Below are positions 19,167 through 30,135 of a stretch of 41,307 nucleotides of DNA, one piece after another. A program made the position numbers and the translations under genes. The stretch covers positions 1-41,307 of the forward strand of contig JAAVTG010000503.1 of assembly GCA_011947345.1 (NCBI GenBank), written 5' to 3'. Source of the stretch: Phytophthora quininea (lineage: Eukaryota > Oomycota > Peronosporomycetes > Peronosporales > Peronosporaceae). The first letter of the stretch is position 1, and every line of letters begins with the position of its first letter. Below the pieces are notes generated by a model. The model did not search any database, was not told the DNA's origin, and saw only the letters and a program-made list of their open reading frames with translations.

Positions 19167-20561
19167 ATGACGATAACCAACACACGCAAAAGGGGCCCCG
19201 GTGCCAGCAGAGACCCCATCGAGAGCCTTGAGCCGTCAAAGGCCTTGAAGACCTCCAAGACGATCTCGCCGTCAACATCGAGTCGCTCCCAGTCAACGAT
19301 GATCGCGCAGTCAGGCGCCCCGAAGACCGCCTCACCGTCGTCGTCGTGCAGTTCGCCGTGGAAGACGAGATCGACGACAGCCTCGCCGTCGTCACTGCGA
19401 AGCTCCCCACTTAGTCAACGCCGATCTTCGTCTCGCGTGACGACTAAAACTGCTGCCATCGTGGGAATCCGCCCAACCTCCATGTGCGCGCCCGTGCATC
19501 CCGTCGACCAGGGCGAAGAACCAGCATCTGCAGCAACCAGGGCAAGCTTGTTGTCCGCCCCTGCTAGTCCATCGCTCGAGGCCTGCGAGGCCTGTCGACA
19601 TCGCGATCTCACAAGAAACCCGTCGACAGATTCTTACGCCCCAACCTACGCTTCTTACTCCACGCAATCGGGCTACCCGTCCGATGTGACACGTCGGCAC
19701 TCGTTGGACAGCCAACACTCCGTCGTCTCGGGATGCGCCACGCCATTTCCAGAGCCCGTTGATGCTCGCTCTTCGCAAGAGATGCTGACCCAGTTGCTGC
19801 CTGGAACTCCAAGTAACTCTCAAGGTTTGTCTTCACCAGCGAATAGTCCGCCGCCAGAGTGGCAACCAGCGTCATAGCCGGTGTATGTGAGAAGCATACT
19901 GAAGCACGCCAACCTCGAGAGTTGGAAGTTTGATGCCCAACCGGTGAGGCCGCGCTGTCGCTGTGCTCGACGTTGCAGCGCATCAACTTGCAGCAATGCT
20001 CGCAGCAACAGGTTTTGTCGAGAAGACAACTGCGCATTCAACGGAGACTGCGGGAATGCGCTTCGAGAGAACCCTGACCTGGTGCTCTGTACCAACCGAC
20101 GCACTGGGGAATATGGCATCACCACTGTTGGACTTATTCCAAGCGGAGAAGTTGTCGGACAGTATTTCGGCCATTTCATGGGGGTTGGTGATGTGCCCAA
20201 TCGCGCGGCATCGGATAACGGCTACCGCATGCTTCTCGAGACAACGTCGCTGGACGGGAGGAGCGTCGTGATCGACGCGCTCTGGTGTGGCGGAAAGATG
20301 AGGTTCTTAAACCATCACTGTGACGCGAACTGTCGTTTCCAAGAGGTACAGGTCGGCAATGAACTCACGGTTGTATGCGTCACGCAGCGCAACGTTCTGC
20401 CCGGAGAGGAGCTTACGGTTTCCTACGGAGATTAGCTCTGGTTCCTGTGTCGCTGTGGGTGGTGGGGCTGCCAGCACCGATACTTGCAGCACCTCTGGTG
20501 CGTCGCATTCCAGACCCTAAGTGCTAGCGGTGCAAAAACTTGTGTTCAGTATACCATGTGA
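19167..20561 (+). pseudogene. SET-domain protein-lysine methyltransferase-like ORF inside the Harbinger unit
   Basis: One frame with two in-frame TAG codons (19875 and 20433). The first part is Ser/Thr/Pro-rich and disordered. Between the stops lie a Cys-rich pre-SET segment (CRCARRCSASTCSNARSNRFC) and a SET domain: EYGITTVGLIPSGEVVGQYF, VVIDALWCGGKMRF, LNHHCDANCRF (NHxCxxN motif) and GEELTVSYGD (catalytic-Tyr region). After the second TAG the same frame continues LWFLCRCGWWGCQH, a post-SET-like cysteine cluster, and stops at 20559-20561. The stops may mark decay of this copy, sequence errors or readthrough. Family role: S-adenosylmethionine-dependent methylation of histone lysines; the substrate is unknown here. 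Confidence 0.75.
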
Positions 20562-20743
20562 TGGTCATTTAACTTGTTATTTGTATACTCAACCTTTTTC
20601 TCCCGGTTTCAATGCAAACTCTGAGCCATGCTACTTGGCGCATTCTGGATTTCGTCAAGAAGAGGGACAATGATGAGGGTCTGATCGCTGTCTGTGTCTG
20701 ACAGAAGCTGCAGTGCTAACAGTGTGTGCTCGTCCTGTTGCAG

Positions 20744-22207
20744 CAAAAGGGTCGGCAGGTTGGATACAAGAACTATAGCGTGCACGAAGTTATTATGCTG
20801 TGCCTTATAGTTCATGAGCTCAAGGCACTGGGTGGAAACCACTGCGAGTCAAGTACGTCTACGACGAGGGACGTCCGAGGCACTGGCCAAACCGTACTGC
20901 TGGATCACTCAAGCGCAAGTTCAAGGAGCTGGCGGGGACTTCCAAGCCGACGGGCGAAGCCAAAATGCCCTTCCACGTAGCTCTCGCCAAGACTGTGAAG
21001 CAGACAGTAGATGAAGACACTTCAGTACGGACCCTGGACGACGGCCTGGATGATGGCAAAGATGACGACGAACTCCTGAAGCGTGTCGCTCAAGCCGCAC
21101 GCGCAAAGGCTGACAAAGCCATGACAGATCTTCGGAACGAGGAGAGGTCTCAGCGCGAGGCCGTGGGGGAGGATGCTTCTGCTGATGAAGAGGAGATCGA
21201 TGAATACTCCCAGTTAGAAGTAGAGGAAGGAGGAGCGGCTAGGTCCAGTGAGCCAGACGTTGGAAACACGGAGGGAGAATTCGCACCACTGCACGGGTCA
21301 GGCACAATTTTACGACGAGACGGCACCATGATTGACGTGGCGGTGGCTGCTGAGTTGGGGCTTTCTGAGGAGTCCTGCGACGAAGAGGACGAAGAGGAGA
21401 AGCCTGCGCCGCCGCCGATTGTTGAACCAAACGGAGTCGGGTTCTCCAGCGCTCAAAGTTCAACGGCTGCCACCATCCAAAGTCAGGCGTCTGCAACTTC
21501 CGCTATGACCCCAACACGAAATCCCGTGGAGAGGCTCAAACGGCCGAGGAACGGTGAGCGGCCGACGGTCACCAGCCCTTCAAAAGAACCCCTCCAGCGC
21601 GACCCAGCGAAGGTCGCGGCCGACTCTCGCGAAAAGAAGGCAAACCCGAAATTGGCAGCTATCTCCGTACGTTTGGGTGGCCAAGACCTTCGCGTCTTCA
21701 GAGATAACATTGCGACGCTCGCAAAGCGATCGGCGAGCGATAAATCCGCGCAATCCACAGAGAACTCTTACAGCGAAAACGAAGCGAGTTCGGACCGCTC
21801 GCAAGTTGAGCGACATGGACAAAACTCTGGCGGCGGTCGAACAGCGGCAGTCATCTGGCTGAAGTGAGATTATGGAAATGATGCTACTGTTTCGTGAGGA
21901 GTCCGAGCGAAAAAGGCGGCCGATGTAAAGCGGCGTCGCGAGGAACGACTCGAGAGAGGCAGCTGAAAGACGTGAACGGGAAGACCGTGACCGAGCGAGG
22001 CGCGAAGAGATGGAAGCGACTGAAGCGCGTCGACAGCGGGAACTCGACGCTGCGAGACTCGAACGCGAGGAGAGATACCGGGCAGAGGCGGCAGCTCAAT
22101 CGCTGCGAACCGAGCAGTGGGAGCGAGAGCGCGAAGAGGATCGTCGTCGCTACGAGCAACGGCTCGAGCTCGACCGCGAGGAAGCAAAAATCGCCATGAC
22201 CAAATGA
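20744..22207 (+). pseudogene. Myb/SANT-like accessory protein of the Harbinger unit
   Basis: Begins after a likely 3' splice site (TGCTAAC branch, CAG 20741-20743) with a Myb/SANT-like region: VGYKNYSVHEVIMLCLIVHE, then after a one-base frame change near 20845-20860 KYVYDEGRPRHWPNRTAGSL and KRKFKELAGTSKPTG. An acidic, Ser/Pro-rich linker follows (21000-21800), with another frame change near 21820-21950, and a long Arg/Glu coiled coil (RREEMEATEARRQRELDAAR, ending KIAMTK). In known Harbinger elements such a protein binds the termini and brings the transposase to the nucleus. The upstream exon could not be joined cleanly. Confidence 0.65.
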
Positions 22208-22289
22208 TGCCGATGTTTTCAGCAATGCAAAGAAGTGAGAGAAACATGCTCATCGTCTCAGTTAACAACAGCTATCTCCAGATTATCTT

Positions 22290-23562
22290 CTACACCAAAA
22301 ACAAAGTTGTGCGGATCTGACTTATCTCTAGAGCTCGCACCCGGTAGTTCGACAGCCTGAAGAGGTTGTCCAAGCGCAGCGAGCGTTTCTCTTTGCTCGG
22401 CGGCAGTGGCAGCAGCAATCTCTTGTAGACTTTCTCTACAGAGCCCATTCCCCACTCCGCCGCTTGCCGAATCGAAGTGATAGCTGCTGACAGAGTCCTT
22501 GCTGATCCTCGCACCGACGGTAGCAGTCGCCCAAGATCATCGTCCTTCAAGGGCGTCAAGATGCGGCCAGTCATGAGCCCAGAACATGGGAAGGCGCTGT
22601 CGGCTACGACGTCATAGCGCATGTCCGGGCAGAGCTCAGCATCCAACAGGTTATCACGAAACTCGACGCAGTTCTCTGCGTCATTCCATCTTCCAGGGTA
22701 GTTGTGCTTCGCCCAAACAATGAGACCATCCGCACTGAAACAAAGCGTTCCTGTAACAAAGACGTCATGTAGCCAGTCGTTGTAGAACGCATTCTGGATG
22801 TCGGGATCAGCTGACTGCAGCACCTGATCGCCATTGAACAACTCCAGTTAGCATGGTAAATTCACCTAAACAACAATAGTGCAGTGTCACCTTTAGATTT
22901 TTCCCGTCAATAAATCCCCAGGTGAACTGCAGCAGCGACTGGCGAAGGGCAGTCAGCTTGGCCAGTGCGCGTTGGCGAGTGCCAGAAGGCCACGAGATGC
23001 GGGCAGGGTAGAAGCTGGATAGGGTTTTGCCCAAAGCCTCCTCGGCAGAGTTGAGCACGCGACTCAAGATCGCTGGTGGAGCCCCAAAGAAAACACACGC
23101 CATCTTCGCATGAAGGGAGTCCACGTAGAAGACCAAAACGATGACAAGAGCCTGATGCTTGAACTTCAGCCACGGAGGCCGCCCACCCTTCTTACTGTAG
23201 CCAGGCAGCCGGTAGAACAAGGAGAACTGCTCCAGCAAGGACTGGAACGACGACCTGGCATCAGCGCAACTGTAGTTAGCTTAGTTAGTACGGTAAACGA
23301 CATAATCGACGGACCTATCGAGACTAGTGAAGTGTATGAGATTCTCGTCAGTGCCCTCCCGCCACATCTTCGTCCAGTCCGAGTCGCAGGGCTCAGGAAT
23401 GCATTCAAGCGTCGCGTAGTGACGCACCCGAAGCAAGCGCCGACGCTCATGCCGCAGAATTTCCTGGCGGAGCTTCCTGCGTAGCTCCTGGAGCACCAGA
23501 ACGAGGCGGTCGCGCGTGCGTAAGTGTAAGGCTATCGTCGCCAACAGACCTGCTCCGCGCAT
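22290..23562 (-). CDS. PIF/Harbinger DDE transposase (DDE_Tnp_4), intact when spliced
   Basis: Exons 23562-23315, 23269-22891 and 22823-22290 join in frame to 386 aa with no stop. Intron 1 has a consensus TACTAAC branch point; intron 2 is 67 bases. The acidic residues of the RNase-H-like core are visible: FTWGFIDGKNLK (D1), DVVADSAFPCSG (D2) and RQAAEWGMGSVE (E), together with LCFSADGLIVWAKHNYPGRW. The helical N-terminal region includes GGRPPWLKFKHQALVIVL. ATG 23562 opens the first exon. It converges on the Myb-like ORF 83 bases away, as usual for Harbinger. The intact frame suggests recent activity or a recent insertion. Confidence 0.85.
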
Positions 23563-23822
23563 TGCTTGTCAAATTTCGGATTTGACGTGGGGTCTTCGCG
23601 CCCGCCAAAGTTCGCAAAAGCTGTTGACTGATACAAAATGATATCCGGTCTGAATTGACCTGACGATGCATCATAAGCAAGAAAGTGGGGCAGTCACAAC
23701 TGGTCAGATTAAACGTCTTTATGACGGTTTTGGTAGTACGTTTTTGGCCAAGCTGGTGCGGGCGAAATCGACGTCCCCTAACATCAGCATTAAACGCTCC
23801 TCCATTAAACGCTTTTATATGA

Positions 23823-23842
23823 GTTGTGGAAGGCGCCCAATG
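23823..23842 (-). repeat. Right terminal inverted repeat of Harbinger unit
   Basis: Complement of CATTGGGCGCCTTCCACAAC, perfect over 20 bases with the left end; two CATTAAACG motifs lie just inside it. Confidence 0.7.
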
Positions 23843-24408
23843 TCAGATCTGGTGGCCGATGATGTTTTTAACAATGCAGTGCACCGGTTTGCATCGGGTA
23901 GAGAACTGCGAACGTCGTGGTTTCAACGTTGGTGTGCCTCAACGTCTAAAGGTACCGACATTTTGGTACATAGACATCAGCTTCAATGTCGTTCGAGCTG
24001 TGGCTCGCTCGAAGCTCGCTGCAGCCGGCTAACAACCAAACTCAAGCGCCTGCAGACGTATGAGAATCGTTGCTACTAGTGGAAAATATTCTTGTGGAGG
24101 CTTGTGACGTCAGGTGCTGCAGAACTCACGGGACAATGCTCTGGAGCTTTACTCGGTGGCGAGCTGGTCACCGGCACTACAGCATCACTCAGCCAGGACG
24201 GTGAGATCACGCAACGCGGCGACACAGGATCTGCGGTTCACCTTGAGACGAGAAATCCACTGAACAATTAATCCCAATCGTCTTTCGTCAGAGCTTAACA
24301 GCTGCATCTTGTAGATTTATATGTAATCCAAAGGAGGTCTGTGCTCATGGCAGCAAAACGCCGAAGAAATAGATCGAGAATTGCATCGCGGACCAGGCCC
24401 ATATACTT
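23843..24408. other. Spacer between Harbinger unit and hAT B
   Basis: About 565 bases with short ORFs only; no recognised domain. Confidence 0.4.
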
Positions 24409-26172
24409 TTAGGACGTGTTCGCGAAAATCTTGGTCCAAGACCGTTTTCGCAGGCTCGGCAAAAATGTTCTTCGAACTAAGCTTTTCTTTATATCACGGA
24501 GCATTGGGAAGACGAGTGCAAGCGTAGGATATTGTTCACCACCAAGGATCTTTGTTACAGCAGCGAACGGGCTTAATAAGGCCAACATGCACCTCACCAT
24601 AAACCACTCCGCGGGCTTGGGCCACTTGTCTGCTGTCAGCTTCTTTGATTTTGACACTGCTTTCTTCTTTTTTCTTCCCTCCACTTGGTTTTGTTTTCTT
24701 CTTCTCTTTTGTCATCACATACTCGCTAAAGTATTCTGCTAGCGCAGGTTCCAGAACCAGCATCCTGGCAAGCATATCGCGGCATGAACTCCACCTTGTG
24801 GGACAATCAGTAATTACACCGAGAGGATTCAGGCTCAATTTCTTTTGGACGGCTTTTAACTTGGTTGCACCTGTTTGAGATCTATGGAAGTACACAGCGA
24901 TATCACGAAAACGTTGAACAGTGGCTCTCATATCATCTAGTGCACATCGAAGTAACTGCTGCCCGGTAAACCATTGTTTTCAGCAGTTGTTTCGGTTGTT
25001 CTACCTCCTGCAGATCTCCCGATATTTTGGTTGGAGTCTGCAGCATTATCACCGGCACTTCGGGCTGTCTCACTCGTTTCCGGATATGCAGAGTTCAAAA
25101 ATGCTTCGAGTTCATCGAGGAGTTGATCTTGTACCCATTGAGGAGCTTCTGCAGCTTGCGTCTCTATCTCAGCATCAGCCAAAGTTCGAGCAGATTGTCT
25201 GCCTCCTCCAAAGCATTAGTATCCGTCGTTGAGTCCGAACCACTATCTCCATCTTTTTCTTCTTGTTCTTTACTAGGGCTCCAGCAACTACGAGATGCAA
25301 GGAGTCCACAATGCATGGCATGTGGCGCATCCCGAGAAGATCGCCCGCACTCACAGCGTTTGCAGCACCGTCATGAACGATCACCACGCATTGATCAGCA
25401 GTCAGGTCCCAGCGCTCCATAATATTTCTCAAGCCAACAGCGATTGCATCCCCAGTGTGATGCCCAGGCAATTGCTCCACCTCTAAAGTCTAGCTAGCGG
25501 CTGTAAAGTCATCTTCAAGATAATGCAGAGTGAAGGACATGCAGGCTTCGGTTCTCCGGCTTGTCCAGATGTCTGTCGTCAAACAGTAGAAGCGGCATTT
25601 TTCTCGGATCTGAGGTTTTAGCGAATCTCTCAGCTCCGCAGCAACACGCTCAATGTCTGCACGACACTGCGTTCGACCCGGCACTTTAAGTTCGACTCCA
25701 CATAAATTCTTTGTAATGTACTCGACGTACTTGAGCAAACCAGCGTCCTCCACCGTTGAAATTGGCTGCATGCTTTGCGCTATCCACATCGCTACCAGCT
25801 CATTAGCACGTTTTTGCTGCCCTTTTGTGACGCGTTTTGGTGGCTGCGTCGGTGTAGCTGGCTGCTCAGCATACGTGTTCTCGAGCTGCCGCTTTGCTGT
25901 CTTTTTACCGCTTTTTCGTGACCTGGATGGTACACATCCATATGAGCTTTGACGTGGTTCGTTGCACCGATAGAATACGTCACACGACACTTGCATTTGA
26001 TGCAGTACGCGTATGCAGCATCCTTTGAAGTCAATTTCTCTAGAGGGATGGTTAAATTGTCCTTGGGGACTAGCCTAAGAAAATCCCACCGCTCAGGCAC
26101 CTTCGCACTAACCATCTTAAAAATCACTGGGGGCGCTGCGATGATGTCAAGTGGTGGCGGCTCAACGGTCAC
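24409..26172 (-). pseudogene. Decayed hAT transposase B, 3' part missing
   Basis: Minus-strand pieces in order: a BED zinc finger at about 26000 (YCIKCKCRVTYSIGATNHVK, HMDVYHPGH), a Lys/Gln-rich linker, the hAT catalytic region (CRFYCLTTDIWTSRRTEACM at about 25560, VVIVHDGAANAVSAGDLLGM at about 25380, CIVDSLHLVV), an acidic segment, and VITDCPTRWSSCRDMLARML at about 24800. A stop at about 25490 and several frame changes inactivate it. The dimerisation domain expected at the end is not found before 24409. Terminal repeats not identified. Confidence 0.8.
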
Positions 26173-26685
26173 CCGCGCCTTCTTCTTCTTGCGGTCACTT
26201 GTCTGCCTACGTCGTGGGGTTGAACATGGAGTTGAAGCTGCTGCTCTGCTCCGCGAAGTCGAGCTGCGAGGCGGTAAGCCGCTGCACGGCGCTCGAACTT
26301 GGTGCGGGGGGACTAAATGGGGGCCCGTTGCTTGGAGACGCTAGTGTCAAACGTCGGAGAGGTGCTTCTTCATGTGCATCGGATACTGCGCAGTCCACCT
26401 GGTCCTGACCGCAGATTTCGAGTTTGCGCTTCCAGCAGCACATCGAAGCCCCGTCCCGAAATGTTCTGTACGCCAACATAATAATTACCAATGAGAAAAC
26501 AATTATTAAGGACCTTGGCCCCGACGTATCGCTACGTACAGAAGCTCTACGTTGAGACCTCTACGTAGAGGATTTGTGACGTACAGCGACATTGAGACCC
26601 CAAACGTTGAGACCCCGACGGGTAGACTGTTATCGGGTCACTTACAGGTCTACCGATTATGGCATGGTCTCTTGAGTAATTTTGT
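26173..26685. other. Spacer between two hAT remnants with TTGAGACC repeats
   Basis: No gene recognised. Three near copies of GTTGAGACC/ATTGAGACC occur at 26551, 26591 and 26606, with CTACGTAGAG palindromes between. Confidence 0.4.
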
Positions 26686-27775
26686 ATGAGGCGACGAAAT
26701 AATTTTGTTATGCTATGGACCAGACACACAAACCTCGATCCAATTTGTGTAGAGGCACTAGTCAGTGCAATGGACAACCTGACTAGGGTTGTGGAGCGCG
26801 CCATTACCACAGAGCTTCCCGATCGCTTTGGCCTCCTGTTCGACGGATGGACGCATGCGTCCGAGCAATTCATCGCTGTATTCGCCTGCTACGAGGTTGG
26901 GGGCGTCAGGAAGACGCCTCTACTTAGCGTGGCCCATCTGCTTGATGCTCTTGACGAGGATCTTTCTGCGAGAGGACACATAGAGTTCCTGGCGACGATG
27001 CTGCCTCGAGATTACGGCAAACAGCTCGCGCAATGCCTATTCCTGGTTACTGACAATTGCGCTGTTAACAGGCTGCTAGCTACGCTAATGGAAGTACCCC
27101 TTGTGGTTTGTGTCAGTCACAGGCTCAATTTGGCTGTTCAAGCGGATATGGACGATTTCAAGTCGGACGTGGACTCAGTCCACTCTTGATGCTTAAGTTA
27201 CGCACTCTATCGCAGTCTGCCAAGCTAAGGTAACTACTGGTGATGTTAATTTTACTTTTTCTATCTAATTATATTTTACTTGTAGGCTAAAAACATCTCT
27301 GCGACCTGTCATTCGCCAGGATACCAGATGGTCGTCGCCATTTGGTATAGTGAAGCGCTAATTTGAGCTTTTGTAACACCTCAATATGAACGACGACGCG
27401 CTTGTAGAATATCTCCCACCACCAGCCGCCAACCGTCGCCTACGCGCCCTTTTGAAGGAGCTAAAACAGGTCAAGTCGGTTGCCAAAGCTCTCCAGGTTG
27501 AAGACGTCACTCTGCTGGATGCTCGAGTCTGCTTCGATGGGCTGCTCACAATCTTAGACAACTACTAGAGACTTGCTGTCTGTCCGTTTGTCGGTCGGTC
27601 GGTCCGTCGCCGAGTTTCGATGGACAAGATCCGGCGCTGCCATTGGCTGCCGAGCGCCAGCGACGGCGGCGCCCATTCGCCAAAAGAGTTTCGGCCAATC
27701 GCTGCCGAGCGGAGCGAAGGCGGCCCGAGACGTGGACCACACCAATAATAGGGTGGTCCACACCAAACGTACTTA

Positions 27776-28213
27776 ATGAAGAGGTCGATAGTAGTCCCCC
27801 AACCAAACGCGATGGAGCGTGGGAACGTTACCTGCGCTCGCTGCTCTGCAGAGGTGACGCGTGCGCCGCTCGACCTCGACGGCCTTGGCCACCAGTGCCT
27901 CCGCTGCGTTTGCTGCGAGGAGCTCCTCGAGTGGGATTCCTTCGAGAGGCCACGCGCCAGGAGCGCATCGCGGCGGTGTCGGGCGTGTGATGGCCAGTGC
28001 AGCTTCTGGCACAGCACCGCCGCCGAGCAGCCGCTGCCACGGTTGGACCGGCGGCAGGTTACCATGGCCCTGGTGGCGGTCACCATCGGCCCACCACCGC
28101 CGCCGCCACTACCACCTCGCGAAGCTCGCCACCGTCGTCGACGCCGCCGAGTCCGCCAGCGACAGACTGCGCGTCGCTGTCGCTACCGCCAGGGACAGGT
28201 CATTGGCTATTAA
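27776..28213 (+). CDS. Hypothetical Cys-rich (zinc-ribbon-like) protein in the Helitron
   Basis: 145 aa open frame. Residues about 21-75 contain CARC, CLRCVCC and CRACDGQC, a C-x2-C / C-x2-C-x-C / C-x2-C layout that could bind zinc. The second half is Arg/Pro-rich and may not be coding in this frame. No family recognised. It lies 5' of the helicase remnant in the same orientation. ATG 27812 (MERGNVTC) is an equally good start. Confidence 0.4.
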   Translation: MKRSIVVPQPNAMERGNVTCARCSAEVTRAPLDLDGLGHQCLRCVCCEELLEWDSFERPRARSASRRCRACDGQCSFWHSTAAEQPLPRLDRRQVTMALVAVTIGPPPPPPLPPREARHRRRRRRVRQRQTARRCRYRQGQVIGY

Positions 28214-28344
28214 TAGCCTCATCGAATACATTCGTTTTCATTTCGGCCAAGTCGGTTGAATTTGTGTTGGATTGTGTATTGATACAAATGCATTGATACA
28301 CAGTGCTAGAACGGGCAACAGCGTAAAGTTCGGATAAGACCGTG

Positions 28345-29965
28345 ATGACTAGCGTGGTCGTTCCAGGTGATAGTCGTCCGTTGGCCCGCCCGTGCAAAGA
28401 ACCAAACGAAATCCTGCGCTATGTTGATGCTCGGTATATTGCTCCTGTGGAGGCATGCATCCGGCTTCTGAATTACAGGATCGGGCATGAGGTTTCAAAA
28501 CGACCAGCGCTACGCGTAACGACGGGGGCAGGTCATCCACGCGGGAAGTTTCACAAAAGCTTTTCTTTGTTGATGGGCCTGGTGGAACGGGAAAGTCTAC
28601 GCTACTTCAATACATTTTGGCCAGGGTGCGTCTGGATGGGAAGATTTCACTTGCTGTTGCGTCCAGTGGAATTGCATCTCCACTTCCCATGGGCAGGCGT
28701 ACGGCGCATTCTACTTTTAAAATTCCGCTGAAGCTGGACAAGGATTCTACGTGTTCGATTTTCGAACAATCGTATTTGCGCAAGTTTATCCAGCAGACCA
28801 GTTTGGTCATTTGGGATGAAGCTCCGATGACGCATCGCCACGCGTTTGAGGCTGTCGACCGAACGCAACGGGACATTATGGATAACCCAAGGGAGCCTTT
28901 CGGCGGAAAGGTTTTTGTCCTCTCAGGAGGTGTCTGCCAGATCCTTCCTGTCGTGAAGAGAGGCACACCTGCAGAAACGATCAACGTGTGTATAAAGGAA
29001 TCGCCTCTGTGGAGACACTTTTGCAGGTTCGGTTAACACAGAACATGCGCATTGGGAGCGAGGGGACAGGAGAAAGCGACGAGAATATCCTGTCTTTCTC
29101 TGATTTTTGCTTGCCGTTGGGGAGGGTCGGCGTGAAAAACGAATTGATCTTGGCAATGACTACATCAAGATTCCTGCTGATATGCTGATCCCGAATCCTC
29201 CTGTAGAAGACGGCGAGGACGAGGAAATAGCTCCAGGGGCAATACCAAGGGTATAACCCGCATCATTGACACAATGTATGCTAACGTTGCCAATCCAGAG
29301 GTTGCAACGGATGATTATTTTGCCAGTCGGACCATTTTGACGACTACGAACGAGACGGTACGGAGAATCAACGAGGCAGTCGCAGCTCGACTTCCGGAGA
29401 CAGCGCGGGAGTATTTGTCGGTAGACTCAGTGGAGGATGATGACGGAACGTTTTCGAGCAGGAGTTCCTCCACTCGGTGAACATGAACGGGGTTCCACCT
29501 CACAGACTGTTGCTTAAGAAGGGCATCCCCATCATGATGATGAGAAATCTGAACCCGGATCTTGGACTGTGCAACGGAACGCGTCTACGAATCGTCGACT
29601 TGAAGGACCACGTCATTAGAGCAACAATTATGACTGGAGAACGAACAGGCCAAGAAGTACTCATCCCGAGAATTAAGTTCGTGAGCGACGACGACAACTC
29701 CGATTTCCCCTTCCGGCTACGACGAAAGCAGTTCCCCGTGCAACCAGCATTCGCCATGACGATTAACAAGGCCCAAGGTCAGACGGTGTTAAACTTGGGG
29801 CTGTACTTGGCTTCCGCGTGCTTTTCGCATGGCCAGTTGTATGTGGCGTTGTCTCGCGTGACGTCCCGAAGCAAGTTCAAGGCATTGATTGAGTATCCAG
29901 AGTTCGTAGACCCGGACGGAGGAGTGTACACGAGAAACATCGTGTACACGCAGATTTTCGATTAG
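28345..29965 (+). pseudogene. PIF1-type helicase domain of Helitron, frame broken
   Basis: Segments in order: CKEPNEILRYVDARYIAPVE (pre-helicase motif typical of Helitrons, about 28400), Walker A GPGGTGKST at 28575-28601, Walker B-like LVIWDEAPMTHRHAFE at about 28810, GGKVFVLSGGVCQILPVV at about 28910, TQNMRI at 29040, and the C-terminal motifs GLCNGTRLRI, AFAMTINKAQGQT and YVALSRVTS up to TAG 29965. At least three frame changes (about 28500, 29030, 29160-29450) separate them. Function when intact: 5'-3' DNA unwinding in rolling-circle transposition. Confidence 0.85.
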
Positions 29966-30135
29966 GAGTTGAGTTGCATTTCTAGGCTAGATGTAGTAGC
30001 TTGCCACTGCGAACTAGAACCTAGCTTTATGTTGGACAAATGGCACTTGGCAATTTTCATGTGTTTATAGAGCATTTTATACGCCTGTATGTTTTAGATT
30101 GCACTACTTAGTAGTTCGTGTAAAAGCTAAATCAT

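Larger units (their letters stand above)
18797..23842. mobile_element. PIF/Harbinger-type DNA transposon with Myb/SANT-like and SET-domain ORFs
   Basis: About 5.05 kb bounded by 20-base inverted ends, CATTGGGCGCCTTCCACAAC at 18797-18816 and its complement at 23823-23842. The ends are rich in CATTAAACG/TTTAATG motifs (18830, 18852, 18864, 18907; 23708, 23788, 23803). Contents in order: SET-domain ORF (+), Myb/SANT-like coiled-coil ORF (+), DDE transposase (-) converging on the Myb ORF. Transposase plus Myb-like partner is the standard Harbinger pair; the SET ORF is extra. A 3-bp target duplication is not visible, so the exact borders are inferred. Confidence 0.7.
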
